64,000 nucleotides of DNA from Pontibacter diazotrophicus. GTDB taxonomy: Bacteria > Bacteroidota > Bacteroidia > Cytophagales > Hymenobacteraceae. Under the pieces are notes generated by a model, which was not told the DNA's origin, ran no database searches, and saw nothing but the letters and a program-made list of their open reading frames with translations. Below, piece after piece: positions 51,594 through 60,883 of this stretch. The position numbers and the translations under genes are program-made. Location: assembly GCF_003367245.1 (NCBI RefSeq), contig NZ_QRGR01000004.1:248001-312000 (forward strand). The letters run 5' to 3'. The first letter of the stretch is position 1. Each line of letters begins with the position of its first letter.

Positions 51594-52748
51594 CTATTCT
51601 GCAAGCCTGATTCCGGAAAACTGCCATTGATGCTGCGGATGGAAAAAGTTACGGTAGCTCTTCCGGCTGTGCCCGGCTGACGTAGCGACAGAAGCACCGC
51701 GGAGCACCATTTGGTTTACCATGAATTTCCCGTTATACTCCCCGACTGCACCAGCCGCCCTTTTGTAGCCCGGGTAAGGCAGGTAGGCACTATTGGTCCA
51801 CTCCCAGCGTTCCCCCCAGTTAAATTGATCTGCTGCGGCTTCCCATTCCGCCTCGGTCGGCAACCGCATCCCCTTCCAGGCCGCGAAAGCAGCTGCTTCG
51901 AAATAACTGATGTGGCAGACAGGTGCTGCAGGCTGAACTTCCTGTAACCCTGACAAGGTATAATGCATCCATTTGCCGTCCACTTCATGCCAGTACAAAG
52001 GGGCCGCACTACCCTTACTTTTCACCCAATCCCATCCCTCGGCATGCCAGTACCTGAAGTCCCTATACCCGCCTTCCTCCACGAACTCCAAATACTCCCT
52101 GTTTGTAACCAGACTCTTAGAGATATTGAATTCATGCAGGTAAACCTTGTGCCTGCCCAACTCATTGTCAAAGCAGAATCCTGTTCCCTCAAAGCCGATC
52201 TCATAAATGCCTTCCTTCATAGTCAGGTAAGCGCCTGTAGCATCATGCTGCTGATAAGACACTCCCTGGCGGGTATAGGCTGGCAATAGCGGGTTGTGCC
52301 CCAGGATGTACTTGATGTCTGTGTAGAGGAGTTCCTGGTGCTGCTGCTCATGATTCAGCCCAAGTGTGATAATCTCTGAAAGAGCTGCATCAAGTTCAGT
52401 AGTTTCCAACAAACGGGTCATTCCCTGGTCCACGTGGCTCCGGTAGCGGTAAACGTCATCTACATCAGGTCGGCTCAGGTTGCCCCTGTCCGTGCGGACC
52501 ACCCTTGCTCCCACTGTCTCATAGTAGCTGTTAAAGACGAAATTATACTGAGGGTCGAACTCCCGGTAGCCCGGCAATGAAGGCTTCAGCACAAAGGTTT
52601 CAAAAAACCAGGCAGTATGCCCCAGATGCCATTTTGGGGGGCTTACGTCCACCACTGGCTGCACCACGTAATCTTCTTTTTTAAGCGGTGCACAAATATC
52701 TTCCGTAAGCTTTCTTACAGCTTTATATTGGTCTAATATATTGTCCAT
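51594..52748 (-). CDS. egtB: Ergothioneine biosynthesis sulfoxide synthase EgtB
   Basis: 384 residues. N-terminal DinB-like domain with iron His motif (HLGHTAWFFE and HEQQHQELL) and C-terminal formylglycine-generating-enzyme domain (MRLPTEAEWEAAA, YNGKFMVNQMVLRGAS, SYRNFFHPQHQWQFSGIRLA). Joins a thiol donor (cysteine or gamma-glutamylcysteine) to hercynine. It starts 30 bases after the egtD stop, so the two are an operon; no egtC or egtE is nearby. Confidence 0.92.
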   Translation of the reverse strand: MDNILDQYKAVRKLTEDICAPLKKEDYVVQPVVDVSPPKWHLGHTAWFFETFVLKPSLPGYREFDPQYNFVFNSYYETVGARVVRTDRGNLSRPDVDDVYRYRSHVDQGMTRLLETTELDAALSEIITLGLNHEQQHQELLYTDIKYILGHNPLLPAYTRQGVSYQQHDATGAYLTMKEGIYEIGFEGTGFCFDNELGRHKVYLHEFNISKSLVTNREYLEFVEEGGYRDFRYWHAEGWDWVKSKGSAAPLYWHEVDGKWMHYTLSGLQEVQPAAPVCHISYFEAAAFAAWKGMRLPTEAEWEAAADQFNWGERWEWTNSAYLPYPGYKRAAGAVGEYNGKFMVNQMVLRGASVATSAGHSRKSYRNFFHPQHQWQFSGIRLAE

Positions 52749-52778
52749 GGAAATAGGTTAGTATAGAGTTGATAGGTA

Positions 52779-53768
52779 CTAAACTGCCTTCCAAAAGGCA
52801 TCCACAAACCAGCCTTTCGTATCGGGACAGCTGTAGACAGGCACAAAACCTGTTTCTCTGGCAAGGTTGTCTACCTCTTCCAGCGTATACTTTTGTGATA
52901 TCTCCATAAAGACAGACTCATCACGGCCAAATACAATCTTGCTATCGCCAATGGTGACAATTTGATCCTGCAGACTTACCAGGTGGCTTTTACAGGCGCC
53001 GCTACCCGGATCGTAGGTTTGATAGTGCTCGAACTGGTCCGGGTCGAAATCACCTTTAAGCTCCCGGTTGATGCGATGGAGCAGGTTGAGGTTAAATCTG
53101 CTGGTTAGGCCCGCGCTATCATTATAGGCCTCCCAAATTAGCTTTGGGTGCTTTTTCAGGTCAACACCCATCAGCACCAGGTCACCCGGTGCCAGGTGTG
53201 CCCGTAAATCTCTGCAAAACTCCTTCGCCTCCCGGGGTTCCATATTGCCGATATTGGCCCCCAAAAACATGACTATCTTGCGCCTGCCCGATAGCTCCGC
53301 TGCTATACGGAGCATCTCGAAATACTCCCCTTCCAGGCACGTGACATCTAAGCCTGTTATTTCATCCTTCAATCTCTTTTCAAGTACCGACAGGATGTTG
53401 CCGGATATATCGATGGGCATATAGGTGAAGGAAGCCTTCTGGTCTGAAAGGTACTTGAGCAGGTATTGTGACTTTGTAGCGTCACCGGCTCCAAGTTCAA
53501 TCAAATCAAATGTTCCGTTATCGGAGGTGATGATTTGTGCCAGATCCGCAGTCTTGCTTTGGAATATCTCCAGTTCACAGTTGGTTAAATAGTACTCCGG
53601 GCAAGCCATGATCCGCTGAAACAGCATGTCTCCTGTCTTGTCGTAGAAATATTTCGATGGAAGCCTTTTCGCTTTGCGATGCAACCCTGAGAGTACCTCC
53701 TCGCGAAATTTCCCCAGTAGGGTATCGTTCAGCGGATACAGACCCGCTGGATAATTATCTGAAATCAT
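52779..53768 (-). CDS. egtD: L-histidine N-alpha-methyltransferase EgtD
   Basis: 329 residues. SAM-binding DLIELGAGDATKSQYLLKYL, IDISGNILSVLEKRL, MFLGANIGNMEPREA and the FNLNLLHRINRELKGDFDPDQFEHYQTYD segment are family hallmarks. Trimethylates histidine to hercynine, the ergothioneine precursor. Start 22 bases after the stop of the alcohol-dehydrogenase-like gene. Confidence 0.93.
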   Translation of the reverse strand: MISDNYPAGLYPLNDTLLGKFREEVLSGLHRKAKRLPSKYFYDKTGDMLFQRIMACPEYYLTNCELEIFQSKTADLAQIITSDNGTFDLIELGAGDATKSQYLLKYLSDQKASFTYMPIDISGNILSVLEKRLKDEITGLDVTCLEGEYFEMLRIAAELSGRRKIVMFLGANIGNMEPREAKEFCRDLRAHLAPGDLVLMGVDLKKHPKLIWEAYNDSAGLTSRFNLNLLHRINRELKGDFDPDQFEHYQTYDPGSGACKSHLVSLQDQIVTIGDSKIVFGRDESVFMEISQKYTLEEVDNLARETGFVPVYSCPDTKGWFVDAFWKAV

Positions 53769-53790
53769 AATGTATGCTTTGATTTTGGCT

Positions 53791-54765
53791 TTATTCCCCG
53801 GTGAGGACCACTATCTTCCCGCCAGCCGAATTGCTTTCCATAAACTGATGTGCTGCTGCGATTTCACCAAGCGTAAACGATTTGCTTATGCTTAGTTGAA
53901 TGGCACCTGCTTCCACATCACGGATAAACTGCTGAAAGCTTTGCCCATCAACTCTGATCTGTCCGCTGTCGTAAATCGTGAGGTGTACAGTGGCGGGAAT
54001 GTATTCCATGGGTGCGAAATCCGCGACCGACCATTGTTCGGCCAGCATGCCCGTCATGCAGGCCGTGCCACCCGGAGCCGTACAGTGCAGTGAGTCTTTC
54101 AACATGGAGGTACCAACGAGCTCCAGCACCTTGTCTACGCCTTCGGGATAAATGGCCGTTACTTTTTCTGCCAGGCTGCCGTCATCAATAAGTACATAGT
54201 CAGCGCCGTTGCGCAACAGCAGCTCCATCTTCTCCTCTTTCCTGGTGGTAGCGATGACGGTAAGGCCGCTGTTCTTGGCCAGTTGGGTGGCCAGCATGCC
54301 TATGGAGGAAGTACCGCCTCTAATAAGAATCGTTTCCCCTGCCTTTATTTTCAGCGCCAGGTGCAGTGACCCAAAGGCAGTCTGGAACATCTCCGGCATG
54401 GCTCCCAACTGTTCCCAGCTTAGATGGCTTTCAAAAGGACAAAGCAAGGACTGGGGAAGCATTGCATACTCCGCGTAGCTTCCGTCGAATTCCCGGCCCA
54501 TGCCTCCCATGAAGGCCGCTACCTTCTGGCCTGGCTCAAACTCCCCTGTTGGGTCAAGCTCCACCTCACCCACGCACTCAATGCCCAGCACCCTTGGAAA
54601 GGTGACGTTTGGCGAAAGGCCTTTGCGCGTCATAAGCTCTGAGCGGTTCAGGCCGAAGGCTTTTACCTTCACCAGTACCTGCCCGGCCTCGGGAGTGGGT
54701 TTGGGCCTGTCCTCCAGGATGAAGTTCTCGGGACCACCGGACTTATGTATAACGGCTGCTTTCAT
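53791..54765 (-). CDS. Zinc-type alcohol dehydrogenase family (quinone reductase-like) protein
   Basis: 324 residues from ATG 54763-54765 ([15 protein letters not shown]); the longer 5' frame is rejected. MDR superfamily: [50 protein letters not shown] nucleotide-binding motif, [16 protein letters not shown]. No zinc-site Cys cluster seen, closer to the quinone oxidoreductase branch. Reduces electrophilic carbonyls or quinones. Confidence 0.85.
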   Translation of the reverse strand: MKAAVIHKSGGPENFILEDRPKPTPEAGQVLVKVKAFGLNRSELMTRKGLSPNVTFPRVLGIECVGEVELDPTGEFEPGQKVAAFMGGMGREFDGSYAEYAMLPQSLLCPFESHLSWEQLGAMPEMFQTAFGSLHLALKIKAGETILIRGGTSSIGMLATQLAKNSGLTVIATTRKEEKMELLLRNGADYVLIDDGSLAEKVTAIYPEGVDKVLELVGTSMLKDSLHCTAPGGTACMTGMLAEQWSVADFAPMEYIPATVHLTIYDSGQIRVDGQSFQQFIRDVEAGAIQLSISKSFTLGEIAAAHQFMESNSAGGKIVVLTGE

Positions 54766-54861
54766 AGGTGTTTTTTTTGGTGAATAAAGGTGGCTACCGC
54801 TTCCGTGCATTGTTGAAGAGGTTACGGAAAATGTTCCACTCATCCTGCTCAATACGGAAGA

Positions 54862-55656
54862 TTATGCCTTGTTAAGGCAATGGACCACAAGGTCTTTTAG
54901 CTGCTCCGGGTCGAATATATGTGCCAGGTGTCCCTGGTTTCTCACTGGGTACATGGTGATGCCGCGGACCCTTGCCACAAGTGCAGCTGACGCTGTTCGT
55001 ATCCCAGGTTGCGTCTCCGTCCCCAACAACAAATACGTTACCGCTTCTATGGCATCGGTTTCGGTTGACGTGGGGGTAAGGTTATCCAGCGCCTCAAGTT
55101 CACGAAGGAAAACCTTCGTCATTTTTGTGAACTCAATCCAGGCAGCGCTTGCTCTGGAAGCCTCTACAGCCGCAGGATCAAATCCAACTATTCTTGTTTG
55201 GGTCAATACCGTGGCCTCGTCCATTCTACCGGCCTCGACTAAGGACGATAACTGTGGAAGGAACCCCTGACTTATTTTCCCATAGATGCTGTTCATCGGC
55301 TCATAAAAGATGACATGTCCTTTGAAACCTGATTGGATTATGTAGGCCAACGCTACACCGCCACCGTAGGAATGACCAACGATTGATGCGCCAGGCCCCG
55401 CCAAGTCTACCATGGAGGCAAGGTCATCAACCTCCCTTTGAAAGGAGAACAGGCTCTTGTCATCAGGGCTTTGGCCTCGCCCTCTGCGGTCGTAGACATA
55501 AACGGTATTGGTTGCAGCCAACAGGCTTGCGAACTGAAACCAATGGCTCTGCACAGTATAGCTACCATGTACGAGTACCACTGCCGGGCCACTGCCAAAT
55601 TTGGTGTAGCCGATTTTAAGCCCATCTCCCGATACTAGATAGTCATTGCTGGTCAT
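54862..55656 (-). CDS. Alpha/beta hydrolase
   Basis: 264 residues, no signal peptide. Oxyanion VLVHGSYTVQ, nucleophile Ser in VGHSYGGGVAL, His in NQGHLAHIFDPE. Haloalkane dehalogenase/epoxide hydrolase-like core. Substrate unknown; 21 bases after the SnoaL-like gene. Confidence 0.82.
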   Translation of the reverse strand: MTSNDYLVSGDGLKIGYTKFGSGPAVVLVHGSYTVQSHWFQFASLLAATNTVYVYDRRGRGQSPDDKSLFSFQREVDDLASMVDLAGPGASIVGHSYGGGVALAYIIQSGFKGHVIFYEPMNSIYGKISQGFLPQLSSLVEAGRMDEATVLTQTRIVGFDPAAVEASRASAAWIEFTKMTKVFLRELEALDNLTPTSTETDAIEAVTYLLLGTETQPGIRTASAALVARVRGITMYPVRNQGHLAHIFDPEQLKDLVVHCLNKA

Positions 55657-55676
55657 TATTTTGTATCCAAGTGTGA

Positions 55677-56069
55677 CTATTGTTCCTTCACATTATTGAA
55701 GGTGTAGCGGAAGATCTTCCACTCCTCCTGCTCTTTACGGAGAACAAAAAAGTCCTGGCTGGTATGCAAAGCCTCCTTGTTGGCTTTCAGGTCAGTAGCC
55801 ACTGTTTGTGCGGTGGCCTGCACGAAGGCGTATCTGCCGTCAACTACCATGTTTTGAACAGAGTAACCAATCTGAAAGCCTTTTCCCCTGAAATAATCTT
55901 CCCCTCTCCTCTTCAACTCGCTTGAAGTGGTTGTTTTCAAACCCTCAGGCATAAACTGCCCATCGGCTGTATAATAAGATGGAATAGAGGCTGTATCGGC
56001 TGAGTTCAGGACCTGGGCGTATCTGCCGAGCAGTTTTTCAACTGCTTCTCTTTCAGTTTGCGTGCTCAT
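55677..56069 (-). CDS. SnoaL/NTF2-like protein (copy 1)
   Basis: 130 residues. Start TEREAVEKLLGRYAQVLNSADTASI, a cone-shaped NTF2-like fold (SgcJ/EcaC type): YYTADGQFMPEG, FVQATAQTVATD and a C-terminal WKIFRYTFNN. Role unknown, often small-molecule binding or isomerase-like. Confidence 0.75.
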   Translation of the reverse strand: MSTQTEREAVEKLLGRYAQVLNSADTASIPSYYTADGQFMPEGLKTTTSSELKRRGEDYFRGKGFQIGYSVQNMVVDGRYAFVQATAQTVATDLKANKEALHTSQDFFVLRKEQEEWKIFRYTFNNVKEQ

Positions 56070-56146
56070 CTGTTTTCTTGTTTCTGGTTAATCATCAACT
56101 CCCTACCCATTTCAGTGTTTGCTGATGAGATAAAAGCCTCTCACCC

Positions 56147-56503
56147 TTACTCTGCCAGCCTGTAATCGGCCACTGTATGGAACCTGATTTTATCGCCTTC
56201 CAGGAAAAAGGTATCTGTACCCATAGGTATTTTGGCAACTGCCGATTCACTTGCCCATGCTATATAGGCAACATTGCCAGTAACTGTCAGTTGCTTCATT
56301 TCAAAGGCAGAGCCCGTGGGAATCGCTATGAAAAAGTCTTCGAAGAATTTACGGATAGCGGCAAGCCCTTTCAAAGGGCCCTCTGGTGTTAGCACTTCCG
56401 ACTCCGCTGTATAATCTTTCATGATCCCATCAAGGTCGTTGTTGCCAAAGGCAGTGAGGTGATGTGTTAATATGTCTCTTGTTACTGTTTCGCTGGTTAG
56501 CAT
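56147..56503 (-). CDS. SnoaL/NTF2-like protein (copy 2)
   Basis: 118 residues. Seen: HHLTAFGNNDLDGIMKDYTAESEVLTPEGPLKGLAAIRKFFEDFF, the standard SnoaL start. Separate from the copy at 55677 by 77 bases; the two are only distantly alike, so they are two family members, not a recent duplicate. Confidence 0.78.
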   Translation of the reverse strand: MLTSETVTRDILTHHLTAFGNNDLDGIMKDYTAESEVLTPEGPLKGLAAIRKFFEDFFIAIPTGSAFEMKQLTVTGNVAYIAWASESAVAKIPMGTDTFFLEGDKIRFHTVADYRLAE

Positions 56504-56557
56504 TATAATCTGGGTTAAAATTGGGGTGATACAGTAATCTGTTGATTGTGAATAGCA

Positions 56558-57427
56558 CTACTGCTCCAGGAAGGGAAGTATGCTTGTCCACACAGCCGGA
56601 AAGTTTTCTAAGAAAACAGCGTGTGTGCTGTTGGGTATAATGCTTAACTGGCTGTTGGGTATCAGTTGGGCGGTGTTCACCACCCGCTGTACCGAGTTCG
56701 ACTCGTCACGGTCTCCTGCCATCACGAGCACCGGGCTCTTAATGGTGCCAAGCAGTTCTTTTCCAACCGTGAGACGATTATACATGCTGCCCAGCTTGGT
56801 GAACATTTCCTGCAGTCGTTGCGGCTCGGGCATCAGCGTAAACTGCTGCTTCCAGTATGCACTGTCGAGTGCTACTGCCTGTTTGGCATCAAACTCAAAG
56901 TTCCGGACACCGGGGTACAACTCGCTGGCACCTATGGCAATCAGTTTCTTTACCCTTTCCGGGTACATGCTTGCCAGCTTCAGGCCAGTATAGCCACCAT
57001 CGCTAAAACCAAGGACAACCACGCTGTCTTTGGTTACCGCGTTGATCACAGCCATCACATCATTGGCCTTTTGCTCATAGGTAATTGGTTTGGTACCAAG
57101 TTCAGACTTGCCATGGCCGCGTGTGGAAACAGCGATCACCTGGAAGTCTTGTTTCAGGCTGTCAATAAACTGGTGCATTTCATAGGTAGAGCCAAAAATA
57201 CCCCCATGAAGAACAACAACAGGCTGCCCTTTGCCATATACCTCATAATAAATTCTTGCATCCCCTGCTTTCACATAATGCCCCGCTCTGGGATTGTTGC
57301 CGTAGGGTATGGCATGAGCCGGTGAAGGCGCCTTTTGCATAAAGTGTATCAGGCGCTGGGGTGTTTGCGCCTGGCTATCTACAAAGGCAAGCGAAAGCGC
57401 TAATAGGAAAAATAAAATGTGTTTCAT
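56558..57427 (-). CDS. Secreted alpha/beta hydrolase
   Basis: 289 residues. Signal peptide MKHILFFLLALSLAFVDSQAQ; hydrolase core with VVLHGGIFGSTYEMHQF, VVLGFSDGGYTGL nucleophile Ser, AGDRDESN Asp and STHAVFLENFP His. Substrate unknown. Confidence 0.82.
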   Translation of the reverse strand: MKHILFFLLALSLAFVDSQAQTPQRLIHFMQKAPSPAHAIPYGNNPRAGHYVKAGDARIYYEVYGKGQPVVVLHGGIFGSTYEMHQFIDSLKQDFQVIAVSTRGHGKSELGTKPITYEQKANDVMAVINAVTKDSVVVLGFSDGGYTGLKLASMYPERVKKLIAIGASELYPGVRNFEFDAKQAVALDSAYWKQQFTLMPEPQRLQEMFTKLGSMYNRLTVGKELLGTIKSPVLVMAGDRDESNSVQRVVNTAQLIPNSQLSIIPNSTHAVFLENFPAVWTSILPFLEQ

Positions 57428-57460
57428 TCGTATTCGTCTGTTAAAAAATAGCCTAATCCT

Positions 57461-57486
57461 GCAATAAGCGGCACACCGCTTATTGC
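57461..57486. other. Hairpin between hydrolase and lectin-like gene
   Basis: GCAATAAGCGG pairs with CCGCTTATTGC, loop CACA. No T-tail on the minus strand, so not a plain terminator. Confidence 0.35.
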
Positions 57487-57567
57487 AAAAACTTAGACTT
57501 CGTATGCTGTGAGTCCCTTTTCGCTGAATTTAGAGGGGGAGTTAGTTTTGCCGTTTGGTACCGCACA

Positions 57568-58245
57568 TCATTCGTTGCGGACCTTCAGGTCGGTAAAGAA
57601 TCCCTCCGTCCCGACATCCACCCACAGGCCGATGGCCCCCGAAGTGTTGGCACCGTGCTTCAGGTCATTGACAATCAAGGAGGGATGTTCCTGGCCGTTT
57701 ACAAAGAGCTTGGCCTGCTGGCCCTTCACCTCTATTCTAATTTTGATCCATTCATTCAACCCCATGTCCGCGTAAGACTCATACCGTTCCGGGGCTTCCT
57801 TCCTGAGCCGGTCAAATTTGTAGTCGGGGTAAGCGTAATATTGAATGGAATGGTTGCGTCGTACCTGGTCTTCCGACCTGCTATTGGTTGGGCGGACATA
57901 AATACTTTCATACTTTGTATTATTGTCGTTGATCCTGAAGGCAATCCCGATGAAGCCGCGTGCAAAGTCGGGCGCATCCTTGAGCAGCCTGCTCAGCACC
58001 TTTACCTCGATTGTGCCGTCTTGAAAGTCAATCCCTTTTATCCTGACAAAGGTAGGCTCGTCAAACTCCTTCACTGCAGTGTCCTTGACCACTCTAACGA
58101 CCTCTTTGTTCATTAGCTTTTGAATGGACATGGATACATTAACCGGCTCCAGTCTGTCTTTATTAAGTTTGACTACCTGAGAGTACAAGTCAGTTGGTAT
58201 TAGCAGCAGCAGACTTACGATTGCAAGTAATATGCTTCTCATCAT
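57568..58245 (-). CDS. Secreted concanavalin-like (DUF1080-type) protein
   Basis: 225 residues. Signal peptide MMRSILLAIVSLLLLIPTDLYSQ (either of two adjacent ATGs could start). The rest is a beta-sandwich: FQDGTIEVKVLSR, GFIGIAFRI, ESIYVRPTNSR, WIKIRIEVKGQQAKLFVNGQEHPSLIVNDL, IGLWVDVGTEGFFTDLKV. Probably binds or cleaves a sugar polymer; no catalytic residue assigned. Confidence 0.7.
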   Translation of the reverse strand: MMRSILLAIVSLLLLIPTDLYSQVVKLNKDRLEPVNVSMSIQKLMNKEVVRVVKDTAVKEFDEPTFVRIKGIDFQDGTIEVKVLSRLLKDAPDFARGFIGIAFRINDNNTKYESIYVRPTNSRSEDQVRRNHSIQYYAYPDYKFDRLRKEAPERYESYADMGLNEWIKIRIEVKGQQAKLFVNGQEHPSLIVNDLKHGANTSGAIGLWVDVGTEGFFTDLKVRNE

Positions 58246-58261
58246 TCATTTTTTAGATTAA

Positions 58262-58292
58262 GTCTGCAGGCTGCAAGGAGCAGCCTGCAGAC
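58262..58292. other. Hairpin between lectin-like and DinB genes
   Basis: 13-base perfect stem GTCTGCAGGCTGC / GCAGCCTGCAGAC, loop AAGGA. A-rich rather than T-rich follows on the minus strand, so a terminator is doubtful. Confidence 0.4.
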
Positions 58293-58354
58293 AAGGGTAC
58301 AGGTGTTTTACGGAGGAGGGGCATTGGCTGCCCTTCTCCCTGAAACTTTACTGA

Positions 58355-58885
58355 TTAGAACAGCTTCTCTTGCGGCGGAGTCACGCCTGCCAGGCGCAGG
58401 TAAACAGTAGTCTGCCCCCGATGGTGCGTCTGATGCTCGAAGAGTTTGCTTAGGGCGGCTCCCTTCGTCATCTCAAACTGATTAAATAGCTTGATCTTCT
58501 CATTCAGCTGGGCAGGCGTCATTCTCTTCGCGTTGTTGATGACAAAGTCATAGCCTGCCATCACCTGCTTAGTGACACTTGCCTTTGATTTATCCGCCGA
58601 CTTCTCTGATTCACCCTGGCCTACGGGGCTTTTTGCGCCTGTTGCCGCAGCGGCAAAGCCATAGTTGGCGTCCGTTAAATGCAGCATCTGCTCAGCAAAG
58701 GAGCGCATCTCAGGCGTGGGTTTAAAGGCATAGCCGGTCTCTGGCATGGCATCCAGGAACTCTTTGGTGTAGGCTTTGGCCCTTTCCCATTCTTTGACTG
58801 TTTCATCAACAGATGTTTGTGCCTGCGCAAAACCGCTAAGACTTAAGAAGAGAAATAGTGCTGCAAAAAGATTTTTAGCATTCAT
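58355..58885 (-). CDS. Secreted DinB-family protein
   Basis: 176 residues. Signal peptide MNAKNLFAALFLFLSLSGFAQAQ, then a four-helix bundle: MRSFAEQMLHLTDANYGFAA, MAGYDFVINNAKRM, LFEHQTHHRGQTTVYLRLAGV. The HxTHH motif supplies metal ligands, typical of DinB thiol-dependent enzymes. Export of a DinB protein is less common. Confidence 0.82.
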   Translation of the reverse strand: MNAKNLFAALFLFLSLSGFAQAQTSVDETVKEWERAKAYTKEFLDAMPETGYAFKPTPEMRSFAEQMLHLTDANYGFAAAATGAKSPVGQGESEKSADKSKASVTKQVMAGYDFVINNAKRMTPAQLNEKIKLFNQFEMTKGAALSKLFEHQTHHRGQTTVYLRLAGVTPPQEKLF

Positions 58886-58920
58886 TTTGTTTTGTTTATG
58901 ATGTGGAAAATTGATAATGA

Positions 58921-60051
58921 TTATTTAGTGAAAAGGCCTGCTCCAAGATTGGCACCCGGTGTGCCTGGCTTCAGATGGAGGTAGTTGCGTTTGGTCTGGT
59001 CTTCCACGACTTCCACCCTGGCATCTTTTCTGATGTTGACATTCTCTCCAAGCTTCAACCGCTTCGGGTTGGCTTTTACACCGAAGTCTTTTGGCCCGCC
59101 TCCTTTATGCACCAGCTCATTATATCCTAAGACCATGGAATTGGATAACTTGTACGTTCTTTGCTCCTCCTTGTCCAGCACCCAAAATATGTTGGCGTTG
59201 GCGACCACATTGTTGTAGTACTTGAAGTCTTCTGCAGGAGACCAGGTCCATACTGCCGCGCCATAGTTGCCTACAATCAGGTTGTGGTGCATCTGGCAGT
59301 TCTCTGCAGGCCGGTCGGAATTCCAGAAAACAACGGCATCCTTTACATTGTAAAATACGCAGTGATCTACGACCACGCCATGTCCGCTGGCAAGTATAGC
59401 CACGTGGTTTGGAATGGCATGCCTGTCACCAATGAACAGACACTGTGTGATTCTTAAATCATCCAGATGGATTCCTTCCCGAACAATGGGGTAGTTTCTG
59501 CGAACAGCATCCGAATCCGGTTGCTCATGTACCGGTGTTCCCAGCACCCGCATGCCCTGTATTGTGACATGGCTGGTTTCAATTTGAATACCGTAAGAGG
59601 TGCCTTTAAGGGGATCCTTATTCCCATAAGGCTTAAAATTGAGTGGCATGGTAGAAACGATCACGGGCATCTTGGCCGGGTCCCAGTCGGCATCATCAGG
59701 TAAAATCTCGGCACGGATGGTCAGCCGGTTCTCTCTGGTAAAATGCCAGTTTACGGGGTGAAAGGTAACCGTAGCATCCAGGCCATAAATACCTGGGGCA
59801 AGATACAGGGTAAGTGCTCCTTTCCCATTAGCCCCGTTCACCCGGCGGGCTGCTTCAAGAAGGGAACTAAGTGGGCTGTCTTTGGTGCCGTCATTGGAAT
59901 CTTTGCCCACTTCAGGGTCTAAATAGAGCGTACCGTCCTGGGGGATGGAGGCAGTATGTTCATACCGCTGTCCAAAAGCAAGATGGGAAACTATGAAGAA
60001 AATTCCCGTTAGCAAGAGTAGTAAGGGCTGTGTTGTTTGGCTTTTGTTCAT
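58921..60051 (-). CDS. Secreted right-handed parallel beta-helix protein
   Basis: 376 residues. N-terminal membrane/signal helix PLLLLLTGIFFIVSHLAFGQ, then YLDPEVGKDSNDGTKDSPLSSL and repeated beta-helix coils (IQGMRVLGTPVHEQPD, GVVVDHCVFYNVKDAVVFWNSDRP, MHHNLIVGNYGAAVWTWSP). Fold of pectate-lyase type; no catalytic residues assigned. DUF1565-like start region suggests a surface polysaccharide-related role. Confidence 0.75.
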   Translation of the reverse strand: MNKSQTTQPLLLLLTGIFFIVSHLAFGQRYEHTASIPQDGTLYLDPEVGKDSNDGTKDSPLSSLLEAARRVNGANGKGALTLYLAPGIYGLDATVTFHPVNWHFTRENRLTIRAEILPDDADWDPAKMPVIVSTMPLNFKPYGNKDPLKGTSYGIQIETSHVTIQGMRVLGTPVHEQPDSDAVRRNYPIVREGIHLDDLRITQCLFIGDRHAIPNHVAILASGHGVVVDHCVFYNVKDAVVFWNSDRPAENCQMHHNLIVGNYGAAVWTWSPAEDFKYYNNVVANANIFWVLDKEEQRTYKLSNSMVLGYNELVHKGGGPKDFGVKANPKRLKLGENVNIRKDARVEVVEDQTKRNYLHLKPGTPGANLGAGLFTK

Positions 60052-60113
60052 GATGTATGGTTAATGCTTTTCAATAGCTTGATTGCTTTGTTATGAATGC
60101 CCCTGAACAGGGC

Positions 60114-60791
60114 TTATACCCTCTCCTTTGCTTCCGGTGTAGTAACCGTTTTGCCGAGTGCACCAAATTCATGCAGGTCGCCGAAAACCTCGATACGAAT
60201 AGATTGACTAATGCCACCGACACCTACAGGCTCAAAACCACTGTCACGGATTAGTTGCTCAATCTCACCGTTAATGCCGGTGTCATCTGTAGCATAGAAA
60301 AGCACTGCAGGCTGTGGCTTTTGGAAAGCCGCACCGGTAAGTGAGGAAAGGCTTAATGAGCCTAAGGCTTTGGCTAATTTTGCATCTTTAGGAAGAAGTG
60401 CAGAAAGGATTTCGCCTGCAGATTGCTCTTTACCGATGACTTTTTTGAATCCTCCTTTATCATCCGGTGCAATGGGATTGGAAGGGTCAACAATGATTTT
60501 TCCCTGAAGTTCTGTCGCATATTTGTTTAGCAGCTCTCTTATTGCATCAAACCAGACGGCAAATACAACAATGTCTGCTTCTTTAATGGCAGAGGGGATT
60601 TCCATCGGCTGCGCCAAGCCACCTAACTTCTCGGAGAGCTTATTTGCCCTCTCGATTCTTCTGTCTGCAACAATAACAGGGCGGTTGCCTTTTACCAGGT
60701 TTTTGGCAACAGCATTGCCGATATTGCCAAGGCCGATAACAGCAACTTTCGATTTGTTAGAATTTATCGGTGACACAGCTATTTCTTCCAA
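60114..60791 (-). CDS. NAD(P)-binding oxidoreductase of the F420-reductase/COG2085 type (copy 2)
   Basis: 225 residues. Starts with TTG (no in-frame ATG precedes KVAVIGLGNIGNAVAKNLVKG, and the upstream frame closes at a TAG). Conserved VDPSNPIAPD and SLSSLTGAAFQ. Distantly similar to the gene at 49628, each placed directly after a Crp/Fnr gene. The -7-like GATATTTG (60817-60824) is one base off TAnnTTTG. Confidence 0.78.
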   Translation of the reverse strand: MEEIAVSPINSNKSKVAVIGLGNIGNAVAKNLVKGNRPVIVADRRIERANKLSEKLGGLAQPMEIPSAIKEADIVVFAVWFDAIRELLNKYATELQGKIIVDPSNPIAPDDKGGFKKVIGKEQSAGEILSALLPKDAKLAKALGSLSLSSLTGAAFQKPQPAVLFYATDDTGINGEIEQLIRDSGFEPVGVGGISQSIRIEVFGDLHEFGALGKTVTTPEAKERV

Positions 60792-60816
60792 TTGGTTAAC
60801 GGTTAATTTGTGGATA

Positions 60817-60824
60817 CAAATATC
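60817..60824 (-). promoter_or_regulatory. Weak -7 element of reductase copy 2
   Basis: GATATTTG on the minus strand, 7 of the 8 positions of TAnnTTTG style, 26 bases before the TTG start. Confidence 0.3.
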
Positions 60825-60869
60825 CGTCTCTGGGCAGCGTTCCCCAATGACCTAGGTTAAGAAATAGCC

Positions 60870-60883
60870 TTGATCTAGATTAA
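60870..60883. promoter_or_regulatory. Candidate Crp/Fnr operator in front of reductase copy 2
   Basis: TTGAT-CTAG-ATTAA, one base from the Fnr consensus TTGAT-N4-ATCAA; larger dyad CTTGATCTAGATTAAG (60869-60884) overlaps the last codons of the Crp/Fnr gene. Mirrors the site at 50375. Confidence 0.4.
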
